Shown here: positions 17,117 through 26,558 of the stretch, piece by piece
Numbering within the stretch: the stretch's first letter is position 1
How the letters are laid out: each line of letters begins with the position of its first letter
Origin: Verrucomicrobia bacterium Tous-C9LFEB
Lineage (GTDB): Bacteria > Acidobacteriota > Terriglobia > Terriglobales > Acidobacteriaceae
NCBI GenBank assembly: GCA_903970445.1
Contig: CAJCIP010000065.1
Coordinates: forward strand, 61,023-125,022
Length of the DNA stretch: 64,000 bases
Direction of reading: 5' to 3'
Made by a program: the position numbers and the translations under genes
Notes under the pieces: generated by a model
Seen by the model: only the letters and a program-made list of their open reading frames with translations
Told to the model about the DNA's origin: nothing
Database searches by the model: none

Positions 17117-18292
17117 TTGAAGTCTTCCGCCCTGCGCGAACAAATCGAAGCCGACCTTAGCGCAAAGAACCCTTCTGCTCTGTCTCCGCGCTTGCGGTCG
17201 GAGGTCCCGCGCGTTTCATGCGGCAGTGCTGAAGTGGACAATCTCCTCAGCGGCGGCCTTCCCATCGGTGTTATCGCAGAGTTCGTCGGTCCTGAATGCA
17301 GCGGACGCACCACCATGGCGCTGACCTATGTGGCATCACTTGTGGAGACTGGAAGTGTATGCGCATGGATCGACATTGCGGATGCGTTTGATCCGGAAAG
17401 TGCCGCGGCCAATGGCGTCGATCTCGAGCGGCTGCTCTGGGTTCGCTGCTGCTCGCAACAAAAAGTACCGGCACAGAGTCCGCAAGTTCAAGACAGTACC
17501 GCAATTTCCTTTGCAGCGCCCGTTGGCAGGCCGCTTGGCCACAACGGCGGCGGCAGCCCGCATCCGCGCAGCGAAGGCAGAGACATGCCGCAGGCCATCA
17601 GCTCCATGCTGCAGGCCCATGGTGGTCTGTACGACAAACAGCTTCGCCGCGAACGAAAGATCATCGGCACGCCCGGCGCACCCAATCGCAAGTTAATCTG
17701 GCGCTCGGAAGATCGCGAAGAGCAGGTCAACTCCGACCGCCTGCCACCGCGTCGCGGAGAAAACCTCGCCAACGCACCGCGTTGCGCGGAGCCGCAGGCA
17801 CGCGTTCTGCAGCTATCAACCGCCAAGCCCATTACGTACACACAGCCACGCCCTGCCCAGATAGCCGCAGCATCCGCCAAGCCCTGGCATGCTCTCGATC
17901 AAGCCCTGCGCGCCACGGACCTCCTCCTACAGAACGGAGGCTTCGGTGCGATCGTGCTTGATCTTGGTAGCACACCGGCAGAGTTCGTCTGGCGCATTCC
18001 CCTGGCCACATGGTTCCGCTTCCGTGCCGCATGCGAACGCACGCGCGCCACACTCCTGCTACTCACACAACATCCGTGCGCACGCAGCAGCGCAGAGCTC
18101 ACCTTGCGTCTGCGAGCCGGCACGATGCGGGACACAGGCAAGGTGATGACCGGCATTGCCTATCAGGCCGAAGTGGAACGCAGCCGCTCGCACGAACGAA
18201 CCGCGCGCGTTGTGTCTATCCGCAAGCCACCACAGCCTGAACGCGCCACGCAGGAAAACGGCCGCTGGCAAAGCGAGGCAGCATGGGCATAG
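17117..18292 (+). CDS. imuA: ImuA-like RecA-fold protein of the mutasome cassette
   Basis: 391 residues, TTG start with GAAGG about 8 nt upstream. The RecA-like core is recognised from GSAEVDNLLSGGLPIG and the P-loop-like GPECSGRTT (58-66). The Walker A lysine is replaced by R64, so ATP use is doubtful. Residues of about 115-245 form a basic, Pro/Arg-rich insertion not present in RecA. The C-terminal RecA-like part (GGFGAIVLDLGSTP; LLLLTQHPCARSSAELTLRL) resumes afterwards. It acts with ImuB and DnaE2 in damage-induced mutagenic translesion synthesis. It overlaps imuB by 10 nt. Confidence 0.85.
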   Translation: MKSSALREQIEADLSAKNPSALSPRLRSEVPRVSCGSAEVDNLLSGGLPIGVIAEFVGPECSGRTTMALTYVASLVETGSVCAWIDIADAFDPESAAANGVDLERLLWVRCCSQQKVPAQSPQVQDSTAISFAAPVGRPLGHNGGGSPHPRSEGRDMPQAISSMLQAHGGLYDKQLRRERKIIGTPGAPNRKLIWRSEDREEQVNSDRLPPRRGENLANAPRCAEPQARVLQLSTAKPITYTQPRPAQIAAASAKPWHALDQALRATDLLLQNGGFGAIVLDLGSTPAEFVWRIPLATWFRFRAACERTRATLLLLTQHPCARSSAELTLRLRAGTMRDTGKVMTGIAYQAEVERSRSHERTARVVSIRKPPQPERATQENGRWQSEAAWA

Positions 18293-19812
18293 GCGAAAAG
18301 GTCAGTCCGCTCTATGTCTGCATCTACGTGCCGGAGTTTCCGGCACAAGCACTGCTTCGTCTTCGGCCTGAGTTGGCCAAGTCTCCCGTCGTCGTTCTCA
18401 AAGGCGAGCCGCCGCTACAGGTAGTATGCAGCGTCAACACTCATGCGCTGAGGCTGGGCGTCGCTCACGGCATGACTCGCGCAGAGCTCACACCGTTCGA
18501 AGGGCTATCCCTGCTGCGCCGCTCTGAGCCCGAAGAGCGCAGTGCGCGCAACGCATTGCTCGAAGCCATGGGCCAATTCACTCCGCGGCTGGAAATCCAA
18601 TCAAGCTCCGGCTTATCAGCGTTCGTGCTCGTGTTGGACATGGCCGGCACCCGGCGCATCTTCGGCCTGGTAGCTGAAGCCCTCAGCCGCATTGCTCGCG
18701 CAGCCACGGGTTTGCGTCTCTTTGCACAACTTGCGGCAAGCGCCAACCTTCATGCCGCCGTCTGCCTCGCTCCTGATGCGCGCAAAGCTCCATGCATCAT
18801 TCCTGCCGGAGAGGAAGCCGAGTATCTGCGCGATCTGCCGCTGTCCGCGCTCCCGCTCGATCCTCAACAATCCGATGCGCTGTCGCTTTGGGGGTTGCAC
18901 ACTTTCGGCGACCTGGCCCGCCTGCCGGAGGAAGAACTTGTGGTCCGTCTAGGCCAACCCGGCAAACGTCTTCGCTTGCTCGCACGCGGCGAGTGCCCAC
19001 ACCTCATGGTTCCCGAAGAGCCGGTCTTTGCTCTCGAAGAGTTTCTCGCCTTCGACGCGCCACTTGAAATACTCGACTCGCTTCTCTTCATCCTCGGCCC
19101 GATGCTCGACCAGCTTCTCGCCCGCGCACAAAGCCGTGCTCTGGCACTGGCCAGCGTCACAGTCAAGCTCGGCCTTGATGGCGGCGGTGAACATGAGCGC
19201 ACAGTGCGCCCTGCACTTCCACTAGCGCAAAGGGAAGTGCTGCTCAAGCTGCTCCATCTCGATTTGCAGGCTCATCCTCCATCTGCAGGCGTCGTAAGTC
19301 TGCGCGTTCACGCTGAACCCGGCGCACGCAGCAAAGTTCAGCTCGGCATCTTCGCTCCGCAGCTACCTGAAACCACGCGCCTCGGTGTCACGCTCGCGCG
19401 CATTGCTTCGCTCGTCGGCGAGGATCGCATCGGTCGCGCCAGGCTTCTGGACACACACTCTGCCGACAGCTTCAAGATGGAGCGCTTCATCGTTCCGGAC
19501 GTATCCAAAGCAAAAGCGAAGCAACGAACAGAAAAACTCAAAGCGACGTTACGACGCTGCCGTCCACCAATGCCCATCAACATGCAGCGCGATGGCGATT
19601 GTCTCGGCTCGTTCTCACTTCAAGGCAAGCGCTACATCGTGCAGCATGCTTACGGGCCGTGGCGCAAAAGTGGTGAGTGGTGGTCCGCGGAACTGTGGTC
19701 GCGCGAAGAGTGGGACGTGTATGCCACGTGTTCTCCAGACGTCATGCTGAACTGCGTCATCTCGCATGACCTCCTGCACAAACACTGGCAGCTGGAAGGC
19801 TTGTATGACTGA
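18283..19812 (+). CDS. imuB: ImuB, Y-family polymerase-like scaffold
   Basis: 509 residues. Y-family polymerase architecture: N-terminal LYVCIYVPEFPAQAL in place of the catalytic D-x-D strand, a fingers/palm region with LDMAGTRRIFG, an HhH-like LWGLHTFGDLARLPEEELVVRLG (about 200-225) and the little-finger region. The catalytic aspartates of active Y-family enzymes are missing, as is usual for ImuB, which binds the clamp and recruits DnaE2. The C-terminus has the ImuB-type basic region and a trailing Trp-rich segment. It overlaps imuA by 10 nt and dnaE2 by 8 nt. Confidence 0.92.
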   Translation: MGIGEKVSPLYVCIYVPEFPAQALLRLRPELAKSPVVVLKGEPPLQVVCSVNTHALRLGVAHGMTRAELTPFEGLSLLRRSEPEERSARNALLEAMGQFTPRLEIQSSSGLSAFVLVLDMAGTRRIFGLVAEALSRIARAATGLRLFAQLAASANLHAAVCLAPDARKAPCIIPAGEEAEYLRDLPLSALPLDPQQSDALSLWGLHTFGDLARLPEEELVVRLGQPGKRLRLLARGECPHLMVPEEPVFALEEFLAFDAPLEILDSLLFILGPMLDQLLARAQSRALALASVTVKLGLDGGGEHERTVRPALPLAQREVLLKLLHLDLQAHPPSAGVVSLRVHAEPGARSKVQLGIFAPQLPETTRLGVTLARIASLVGEDRIGRARLLDTHSADSFKMERFIVPDVSKAKAKQRTEKLKATLRRCRPPMPINMQRDGDCLGSFSLQGKRYIVQHAYGPWRKSGEWWSAELWSREEWDVYATCSPDVMLNCVISHDLLHKHWQLEGLYD

Positions 19813-22800
19813 GCCCGAGTACATCGAGCTGCACGCCAACAGCGCCTTCAGCTTTCTTGAAGGAGCCTCGCAGCCTGAGTCCCTAATTCGCGCCGCACTT
19901 GCCAATGACATGCCCGCAATCGCGCTGCTTGATCGCAACGGCTTTTATGGCTCACCCCGATTCCACTCTTCCGGAAAAGAGAACAGTGTGCGTGCGCATA
20001 TTGGTGCGGAGATCGCCGTCGGTGATATCGGCGCGTGTCTGCGGCCACCAGCATGGCTGCCACACCAGCATCCAGAACAGCCAGCGCGAGTGCCGCTGCT
20101 ATGTGCCTCCCAAACCGGATACCAAAATCTCTGCCAGCTCATTACGCGCTTCAAAATGCGCCAGCCTCACAAATGCGAAGGCTTCGCTCTGCTCGATGAT
20201 CTGGCCGAGTTCAGCGACGGGCTCATCTGCCTCACTGGCGGGGACGAAGGTCCGCTTGCCGCTGCGCTAAAGCGCGGTGGTGAAGCTGCAGGCCGCGAGT
20301 GCGTCGAGCAGCTCGTTCGCATTTACGGCAAACACAACGTCTACATTGAGCTGCAACGCCACGGCGACCGCGCGGAAGAAGCACGCAACCAAACAGCGAT
20401 GCGCATCGCCGAAAGCCTGCGACTCCCACTGCTCGCTACCAATGGCGTCCGTTACGCCACGCAGTATGAGCGGGAAATCCTCGATATCCTCACCTGCGTT
20501 CAACATCACACCTCGCTTGATAAAGCCGGCCGGCTGCTTCAGGCGAACTCGCAACGGCAGGTGCGCAGCCCGCGAGCCATGCACCGCATTTTCAAAGATG
20601 TTCCGGAAGCGCTCGAAAATACATTGATCGCTTCACAGCGTCTCGAATTTGAGCTTCACGAGCTAGGCTACGAGTTCCCGCGCTTCGACACGCAAAACGG
20701 TGAGCCCATGAATGTCTATCTCCGCAAGCGTGTCGCGGAAGGTATCGAGAACCGCTATGGCCCAAAGCGTAACGCAGACTTGCACGAACGCGCAAAACAA
20801 CAAGCCGAACGCGAGCTCGCGCTTATTGAAAAGCTAGGCTTTGAAGGCTACTTCCTCATCGTTCACGACGTCGTGAAGCACTGCAAACAGCATGACATTC
20901 TCGTTCAGGGCCGTGGTAGCGCCGCAAATTCTGTCGTTTGCTACGCCCTGGAAATCACAGCCATCGACCCCATCGGCATGGACCTGCTCTTTGAGCGCTT
21001 CCTCAACGAAAATCGCGACGAGTGGCCCGACGTTGATCTCGACCTTCCCTCCGGCGACAAGCGCGAGCAGGCAATTCAATACGTGTACGAGCGCTATGGT
21101 CAGTTAGGCGCGGCGATGACCGCAAACGTCATCACCTACCGCGGAAAATCCGCTGCACGCGAAGTCGGCACGGCCCTCGGCTTTGATGAAGAAACACTCG
21201 GCCGTTTATCCAGCTTGATCGGCCATTGGGAGTGGCGCAAAAAAGACGAGACGCTCGGTGACAACTTCAAGCACGCTGGCTTCGACCTTAACCACTGGCG
21301 CATCGCGAAATATGTCGAACTCTGCGAACGCATACAGGACATTCCGCGCCATCTCGGCCAGCACTCTGGCGGCATGGTTATTTGCCAGGGTCTGCTCAAC
21401 AAGGTTGTTCCACTGGAACGCGCCTCCATGCCCGGCCGCAGTGTCGTGCAATGGGACAAAGAGGATTGCGGCGCGCTTGGCCTGGTGAAGATAGATTTGC
21501 TTGGCCTCGGCATGATGGCCGTGATGAAGGATTGCGTCGAGCTCATCCCTAAGCACTATGGCCATCCCGTTGACCTCGCCCAACTTCCAGCCGACGACCC
21601 TGAGGTGTATGCCGTACTTCGCAAAGCCGATACCGTAGGAATGTTCCAGGTGGAAAGTCGTGCGCAGATGGCATCCATTCCGCGCAATGCACCTCGTAAG
21701 TTCTACGACCTTGTTGTGCAGGTAGCCATCATTCGCCCCGGCCCCATCGTCGGCAAGATGATGCACCCTTACATGCGTCGCAGGCAGGGTCTTGAAAAAG
21801 TTGAATGCATTCACCCAAAGCTTGAAAAAGTTCTGGAACGCACCTTAGGTGTCCCTTTATTTCAAGAACAGCTGCTTCGCATGGCCATGGTGGTCGGCAA
21901 CTTCAGCGGAACCGAAGCCGATGAGCTTCGTAAGGCCGTCGGTATGCGCCGCTCCGTCAAACGCATGTCGGAATTGATGGTCAAGCTCCGCAAAGGTATG
22001 TGTGAAAACGAAATCGACGTCGAGCGGCAAGAGCTTATTGTGCAAAGCATTTCGTCCTTTGCGCTTTACGGCTTCCCAGAATCACACGCCGCCAGCTTCG
22101 CGCTCATCGCGTACGCCTCGGCTTACTTCAAAGTGAAATACCTTGCCGCCTTCACCTGCGCCATGCTTAACAATCAGCCGATGGGCTTTTACACTCCTGC
22201 GGTGCTGGTGAAAGATGCGCAGCGCCACAAGCTGCGAGTCAAACCAGTGGATGTGCAGACTTCTGACACGTGCTGCACCGTGGAACACGAAGCAGACGGC
22301 TCACTCTCGCTTCGCCTCGGCTTGAACTACGCCCGCAACCTGAAAGCGGCTACCGCGCAGCAGCTCGTCACCGCACGCAACTCAGAAGGCCCATTTCAAA
22401 GCGTCGAGGATCTCTCATTGCGCGTCCCTGCACTCAACCGCAGTGATCTCGCACAACTCGCACGCATCGGCGCTCTCAACAAGCTTGGCGGCGTGGTCCA
22501 TCGACGCGACGCCATCTGGCAGATCGAACAGGTCAGTCGCCCAGTTGGCCCGCTGCTGCGCAAAAGCGAGGCTGCGCCGCGCAACACATCATCGCCGCTC
22601 AGCCAGATGAAAACAGAAGAACGCCTCGTCGCCGACTACGCAGGTACCGGCCTCACAACCGGTCACCACCCCATGGCATTCCGCCGCAAAGAGCTCCGCG
22701 CCATGGGTGTGTGCTCCGCAACAGAATTGCAAAAGCGACCCAATGGCAGTCGCGTGATCGCTGCAGGCTCGGTCATCGCACGGCAGCGACCCGGCACCGC

Positions 22801-23023
22801 ACTTGGTTTCATCTTTCTTTCCATGGAAGACGAAACCGGTATTTCCAACGTGGTCATTCACCCACAGATATACGAGCAGCAACGCGTGCTGGTAACACGC
22901 GGAAAGTTCCTAAAGGTGTATGGCACGCTCCAGAACCAGGACGGCGTCGTGCATGTGAAGGCGGATTTATTGGAGCTTCTGCAAATCTCCGCTATCGAAG
23001 TCAGGTCACACGACTTTCATTAG
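19805..23023 (+). CDS. dnaE2: Error-prone DNA polymerase III alpha subunit DnaE2
   Basis: 1072 residues from ATG 19805, which overlaps the imuB stop (ATGACTGA) and places the PHP-domain opening YIELHANSAFSFLEGAS at the N-terminus. C-family polymerase features are QGRGSAANSVVCYALEI and the catalytic acidic triad D409-V-D411-L-D413 in DVDLDLPS. SSFALYGFPESHAASFALIAY is typical of DnaE2, followed by helix-hairpin-helix and an OB-fold near the end (GTALGFIFLSMEDETGISNVV). The length fits DnaE2 (about 1050-1100) rather than DnaE1. It is the polymerase of the imuA-imuB-dnaE2 mutasome. Confidence 0.95.
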   Translation: MTEPEYIELHANSAFSFLEGASQPESLIRAALANDMPAIALLDRNGFYGSPRFHSSGKENSVRAHIGAEIAVGDIGACLRPPAWLPHQHPEQPARVPLLCASQTGYQNLCQLITRFKMRQPHKCEGFALLDDLAEFSDGLICLTGGDEGPLAAALKRGGEAAGRECVEQLVRIYGKHNVYIELQRHGDRAEEARNQTAMRIAESLRLPLLATNGVRYATQYEREILDILTCVQHHTSLDKAGRLLQANSQRQVRSPRAMHRIFKDVPEALENTLIASQRLEFELHELGYEFPRFDTQNGEPMNVYLRKRVAEGIENRYGPKRNADLHERAKQQAERELALIEKLGFEGYFLIVHDVVKHCKQHDILVQGRGSAANSVVCYALEITAIDPIGMDLLFERFLNENRDEWPDVDLDLPSGDKREQAIQYVYERYGQLGAAMTANVITYRGKSAAREVGTALGFDEETLGRLSSLIGHWEWRKKDETLGDNFKHAGFDLNHWRIAKYVELCERIQDIPRHLGQHSGGMVICQGLLNKVVPLERASMPGRSVVQWDKEDCGALGLVKIDLLGLGMMAVMKDCVELIPKHYGHPVDLAQLPADDPEVYAVLRKADTVGMFQVESRAQMASIPRNAPRKFYDLVVQVAIIRPGPIVGKMMHPYMRRRQGLEKVECIHPKLEKVLERTLGVPLFQEQLLRMAMVVGNFSGTEADELRKAVGMRRSVKRMSELMVKLRKGMCENEIDVERQELIVQSISSFALYGFPESHAASFALIAYASAYFKVKYLAAFTCAMLNNQPMGFYTPAVLVKDAQRHKLRVKPVDVQTSDTCCTVEHEADGSLSLRLGLNYARNLKAATAQQLVTARNSEGPFQSVEDLSLRVPALNRSDLAQLARIGALNKLGGVVHRRDAIWQIEQVSRPVGPLLRKSEAAPRNTSSPLSQMKTEERLVADYAGTGLTTGHHPMAFRRKELRAMGVCSATELQKRPNGSRVIAAGSVIARQRPGTALGFIFLSMEDETGISNVVIHPQIYEQQRVLVTRGKFLKVYGTLQNQDGVVHVKADLLELLQISAIEVRSHDFH

Positions 23024-23267
23024 ACTCTTGGGTTTATTCAAAATAGAACTTTTGATGGATTTCTATGCTTCATCGTCAGTGCTAGTTAAAACGTGTAACC
23101 AAAACATTACGTAGCCCTACCGGGCGAGCATGTACTTGCATGCGAATTCCAATTTCCGGGGTTTTTGCAATATATATCCGCTCATTCCATAGCCGATGAA
23201 TGAAGGGATGTTGAGTTCCGCTTCTCGTGCGCCCTCGTCCAAGGAGGCGTACGAAATTTGACAGCAT

Positions 23268-23495
23268 ATGCCGAGGAATACTTTGCCAACAGACGAGTCG
23301 AGCACGACGCCCTCCTATCTTTATTCCGCCAGCATTATTGAACCCGCTGCACTTTCCATGGCAGACGCATTCGTGCAACGAGTGTTGCGCTTCCGCCCGG
23401 AAGATAGGCCGGAGCTACTGCGCCTTGTACGCGAGCGCATCGAAGCCAACGATCTGGAAGTCGCCTCCATGCTCGCCGGCAAGAAACAAACCTAA
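23268..23495 (+). CDS. Small hypothetical protein
   Basis: 75 residues from ATG 23268, or 45 residues from ATG 23358. The C-terminal part (AFVQRVLRFRPEDRPELLRLVRERIEANDLEVASMLAGKK) is strongly amphipathic and helical, with codon use like neighbouring genes. The first 30 residues look less convincing. AAGGAGG lies too far (about 22 nt) from ATG 23268. The stop overlaps the stop of the convergent YjbR gene by 4 nt. The family is not recognised. Confidence 0.45.
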   Translation: MPRNTLPTDESSTTPSYLYSASIIEPAALSMADAFVQRVLRFRPEDRPELLRLVRERIEANDLEVASMLAGKKQT

Positions 23496-23851
23496 GATTT
23501 CTTGCTTGCTCCACGCGGTTTGCTCTTCGTTGCGCCGTTCTTCTCGGAGCGCAGTTTCCATGCCGTGCGCAGCGCTCCAAGCATCACCTCTTCGCTCGAC
23601 GCTTCCAGCCGTATATGCGTCGCACCGCCCCGTCCCCAGCCACCGGACACAGGCAGAAAGACATTCGGCGCTTCCGCAACAAACGCCGTTTGCTGCTCTG
23701 GCGTGAGCATCAGGCTTCCGAAGCCTTTTGCACCGCTCGCGAGAGTGGCAAAGATTCTGCCACCCACGCGAAAGTCAACGGCGCCCATATGCGAGCCTTC
23801 TTCCGCGCCTTTAAGACTCAACGCAATTCGCCGAAAGTGATCAGCAGTCAT
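23492..23851 (-). CDS. MmcQ/YjbR-family protein
   Basis: 119 residues, full length for the family. The recognisable N-terminal pattern is FRRIALSLKGAEEGSHMGAVDFRVGGRIFATLA, with LTPEQQTAFVAEAP and the GGWGRGGATHIRLEASSEEVM core near the end. The fold resembles DNA-binding double-wing proteins, though DNA binding has not been shown for most members. The C-terminus is a basic tail (KSKPRGASKKS). Confidence 0.85.
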   Translation of the reverse strand: MTADHFRRIALSLKGAEEGSHMGAVDFRVGGRIFATLASGAKGFGSLMLTPEQQTAFVAEAPNVFLPVSGGWGRGGATHIRLEASSEEVMLGALRTAWKLRSEKNGATKSKPRGASKKS

Positions 23852-23875
23852 AGCAGCCCCTCTTACGACAAGCTT

Positions 23876-24094
23876 CTAGCCATTGCTGCCCGGCGTTGTT
23901 CCCGTCTCTCCAGGTGCTGATGGATTCAACTTCTGTTCAGCCTTCTCTGCCGTATCCGACGTAACCTTCGTCTCACCGCCGCCACCCGTCGAGGGGTTAT
24001 CGCCCTTATAGCCGGAGGGCTGTGCCTTCGCGTCACCGCGATCACCTTGCATCGTGCCCTTGTCTCCGCCGTGATGCGCCTGCTCGTCTGCCAT
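23876..24094 (-). CDS. Small hydrophilic Gly/Lys/Asp-rich protein
   Basis: 72 residues from the ATG at 24094, chosen because AGGAGAC sits 5-7 nt upstream; the open frame runs further but without a ribosome-binding site. The sequence is very hydrophilic and probably disordered (HHGGDKGTMQGDRGDAKAQPSGYKGDN, then a short Gly run), with no hydrophobic core. It resembles stress-associated hydrophilic proteins in composition only. No family is recognised. Confidence 0.6.
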   Translation of the reverse strand: MADEQAHHGGDKGTMQGDRGDAKAQPSGYKGDNPSTGGGGETKVTSDTAEKAEQKLNPSAPGETGTTPGSNG

Positions 24095-24205
24095 CGTATG
24101 TCTCCTGTTCTGAAACTTCAGATGCAGTCCATGCCAGGTGAGCCGCCAAAGGAAAAGGCAAGCGCTTTCACGCCCACCCTTCACTCGAATAACAGCCTGC
24201 TGCGC

Positions 24206-24808
24206 TTAGCTCTGTACAGCTTCGATATCCAGCTCAATCTTGATGTCGTCCGCAAGCACCGCGTCTCCGCTCTTCACAGATCCGTTCCAGGTCAAGCCGA
24301 AATCCTTGCGGTTGATGGTGGTCGTTGCCGTGAACCCACGGTGAATGCTCTTGCCGTCCATGCCCACCTGCTCCTTGCCGGGCGTTTCAAGGTTCAGCAC
24401 CACAGACTTCGTCACACCGTGCAGCGTCAGGTCGCCGGCAACCTTGTATCCATCGCCGCTCTTGCTCACAGCCGTGCTCTTGAAAGTCATGGTCGGGAAC
24501 TTTGCCGTGTCGAAGAAGTCCGGGCTCTTCAGGTGGTTGTCGCGTGCGTCGACACCGGTGTTCACCGTCTTCACATCAATCTCAGCGTCGACGCTGGACT
24601 TCCCAACGTTCGACGCATCGAAGCGAACAACGCCGCTCACCCCGCGAAAGCTGCCATGCACCGTGCTGATGGCCATATGCTTAATCGCGAAGTCCGCCTC
24701 AGAGTGCGCTGGATCAATCTTCCAGTCCTTCACCTGCGCGCTACCCACACCCACGCCGAGCGTCAGCACGATCGCTGAAGCCAGTACACTCAACCGAACA
24801 TTCTTCAT
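24206..24808 (-). CDS. YceI-family periplasmic lipocalin-like protein
   Basis: 200 residues. The signal peptide (about 1-24) ends before QVKDWKIDPAHSEADFAIKHM, the classic YceI opening. SSVDAEIDVKTVNTGVDARDNHLKSPDFF, GDLTLHGVTKSVVL and TTTINRKDFGLTW follow, all signature YceI segments. The fold is a beta-barrel that binds isoprenoid-like lipids in characterised members. It is monocistronic. The 296-nt gap upstream (24809-25104) shows no gene I would support. Confidence 0.92.
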   Translation of the reverse strand: MKNVRLSVLASAIVLTLGVGVGSAQVKDWKIDPAHSEADFAIKHMAISTVHGSFRGVSGVVRFDASNVGKSSVDAEIDVKTVNTGVDARDNHLKSPDFFDTAKFPTMTFKSTAVSKSGDGYKVAGDLTLHGVTKSVVLNLETPGKEQVGMDGKSIHRGFTATTTINRKDFGLTWNGSVKSGDAVLADDIKIELDIEAVQS

Positions 24809-25104
24809 AGAACTCTCCCTTACCTTGCCAGCTTCAACTGAGCTATTAGCTTACGTTTGGATAGAGAGCACCGTCGCGCAGATACAAAAACTTCGCATCT
24901 TTTTCATCATGAGCGGTTACTCGCCAGTCACTTTCCACGCAAGCAGGATGATGAAAACAAACTTCGCCGCCGCGTCATGAGGAGGTTCTGCTACGCTTCG
25001 AGGCGAACCCCGGCCCGGAGCTTTGCGCTCGTCAACTCCCTCCAGGCATCGCATAAGCTCGCGTTGTCTGAGGGTGCGATTCACATTCCAGGAGCGTGAC
25101 ACGT

Positions 25105-26016
25105 ATGCGGAAACAGTCTTCTCTCATGCTGGGGGCAGTTTGCCTCATCTTTTATGCAACGGGCTGCGACTCTGATCGCCTGCAGAACTTCGCTACCTTC
25201 GCAGGCCTTGGCACGACCTACGTCACCGCGTTCCACGGACTCACGAAAGCCGCCGGAGATGCCTACATCGCCAACTCCAACGCGACCATGATCGAAGCCC
25301 GCACCATGTCAGGAGATCCGGTGGCAGCCGCGCCCACGCTTCTTCCGCTCGTAAAGAAGAACGCCGATCTCACGCGTGACTACCTGATCAACCTGCAAAA
25401 GCTCGACACGCAGGCCGATCTTCTCGGCAGCTACTTCGCCGCCACCGCGCAACTCAGCGGCACGAAAAGCTCGGATGCAATCAGCGCCTCTACCGCGTCC
25501 CTGGTGGATGCACTGAAAGGCGTAGCGCCTCAGATTGAGGACCTGAAGATAGGCACGAACTCCGTCGCATCGTTTCTTCCGCAGGCGGGTACGGTCGCTG
25601 TCGCGCACTTTGAAGTGAAAGCTTTGGACAAGCGTCTCGAAGCCGACGCTCCCGTCATCGATCACGCGCTCGCCTTGCAGGAGGCTGCTGTCGCGGCAAT
25701 CAGCGCACAACTTGCCGCCGCGCTCAAAGACTCGAGCGACATGTTCGAGGTCTCACACATTGAGCGGCCCTACGCCTCGGCAGGCAATTTGCCCGCGAGT
25801 TGGGCGGCGGATCGCGAAGAGGTCATTCGCACGACCGTCGTACTCGATAACGCCGAGGGCGCTAAAGAAGCCAGCACAAAACTGCGCAAGAGCTTCGAAG
25901 ACCTCGTCTCCAACAAGAACGCGCAGCTCGACCTCAAAGGCTTGCTCGATGCCATCCAGAAGATGAGCGGCTACGTGACCGCTGTCAACAGTACCACTGC
26001 CAAATCAACGAAGTAG
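25105..26016 (+). CDS. Lipoprotein of unknown function
   Basis: 303 residues from ATG 25105, chosen over GTG 25096 because AGGAG (25090-25094) is correctly spaced only for the ATG. The signal peptide ends in a lipobox-like YATGC (C at about residue 21), so it is probably lipid-anchored. The remainder is almost entirely helical and Ala-rich with heptad-like spacing, suggesting a helical bundle. No known domain is recognised. A 16-nt gap separates it from the next gene, so the two probably form an operon. Confidence 0.7.
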   Translation: MRKQSSLMLGAVCLIFYATGCDSDRLQNFATFAGLGTTYVTAFHGLTKAAGDAYIANSNATMIEARTMSGDPVAAAPTLLPLVKKNADLTRDYLINLQKLDTQADLLGSYFAATAQLSGTKSSDAISASTASLVDALKGVAPQIEDLKIGTNSVASFLPQAGTVAVAHFEVKALDKRLEADAPVIDHALALQEAAVAAISAQLAAALKDSSDMFEVSHIERPYASAGNLPASWAADREEVIRTTVVLDNAEGAKEASTKLRKSFEDLVSNKNAQLDLKGLLDAIQKMSGYVTAVNSTTAKSTK

Positions 26017-26032
26017 CCTCACTGGAGAGCTC

Positions 26033-26380
26033 GTGACAAACCCATCTGACCTCTACGCAAGCACCCTCAGCACCTTGTACCAAAGCAAACTAACGTTGCT
26101 CAGCGATGCTTGGCACGATTCCCTCGCCAGCCCCACTACTACCAAGCAGCAAAGGATCGACTCGAGCGTGAAACTTGTTGAGACAAGCAACGCCATCACG
26201 ACGCTGTCAAACACGCAACTCAGCGCCATCCTCTCGCAGATGACGGCTCAGGAATCAGCGCTTACCAGCGCTATCAACGGCGTCAACGCGGCAGTCAAAA
26301 ATCTCCAGGAAGTACAAACAGTCCTAGACGCGGTGACCAAAATCATCGGCGTCGTCGCCAAAATCGTCCCGCTGCTTTAA
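26033..26380 (+). CDS. Small helical protein of unknown function, partner of the upstream lipoprotein
   Basis: 115 residues, GTG start with GGAGAG about 6 nt upstream. There is no signal peptide. The sequence is Ser/Thr/Ala-rich and helical throughout, with coiled-coil-like spacing between about residues 45 and 105 and a hydrophobic C-terminal helix (VTKIIGVVAKIVPLL). The C-terminal amphipathic stretch could associate with a membrane. Its only context is the lipoprotein gene 16 nt upstream. No family is recognised. Confidence 0.6.
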   Translation: MTNPSDLYASTLSTLYQSKLTLLSDAWHDSLASPTTTKQQRIDSSVKLVETSNAITTLSNTQLSAILSQMTAQESALTSAINGVNAAVKNLQEVQTVLDAVTKIIGVVAKIVPLL

Positions 26381-26460
26381 GAGCAGCCTCTCACGGCGAA
26401 CGCTGCAGCACCCGGGCACTGAAAGGGGACAGTTAAGCGAACAGAATAGATAACAGGCCT

Positions 26461-26528
26461 TATTCACTATTCACTAGCCACTATTCACTATTCACTGCTG
26501 TCTTCCGTCTACCCTCTACTGTCTGTCT
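26461..26528. repeat. Composite TTCACT and CTGTCTTCC dispersed repeat
   Basis: Repeated ATTCACT/CCACTA units (26461-26496) run into CTGTCTTCCGTCTACCCTCT then ACTGTCTGTCT. The first half recurs at 15417 and 5577. The second recurs at 29261-29286 (between genes) and, inside nrdJ, at 33101-33127. Confidence 0.6.
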
Positions 26529-26540
26529 CTCAAACACACA

Positions 26541-26558
26541 ACGGCCCCGTAGGGCCGT
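26541..26558 (+). terminator. GC-rich hairpin, possible terminator
   Basis: ACGGCCC-CGTA-GGGCCGT is a perfect 7-bp stem, followed by CGTCTGTATTTC, a poor T-tract. It lies 160 nt after the stop at 26380, so the assignment to that gene is weak. Confidence 0.35.

Noticed and set aside
23117..23305. 62-codon minus-strand frame after dnaE2
   Set aside because: No ribosome-binding site, AT-rich composition and overlap with a better frame. The stretch 23024-23267 otherwise shows nothing I can support.
24857..25099. 80-codon frame upstream of the lipoprotein gene
   Set aside because: No ribosome-binding site and Arg-rich random-looking composition; the region is probably a promoter region.
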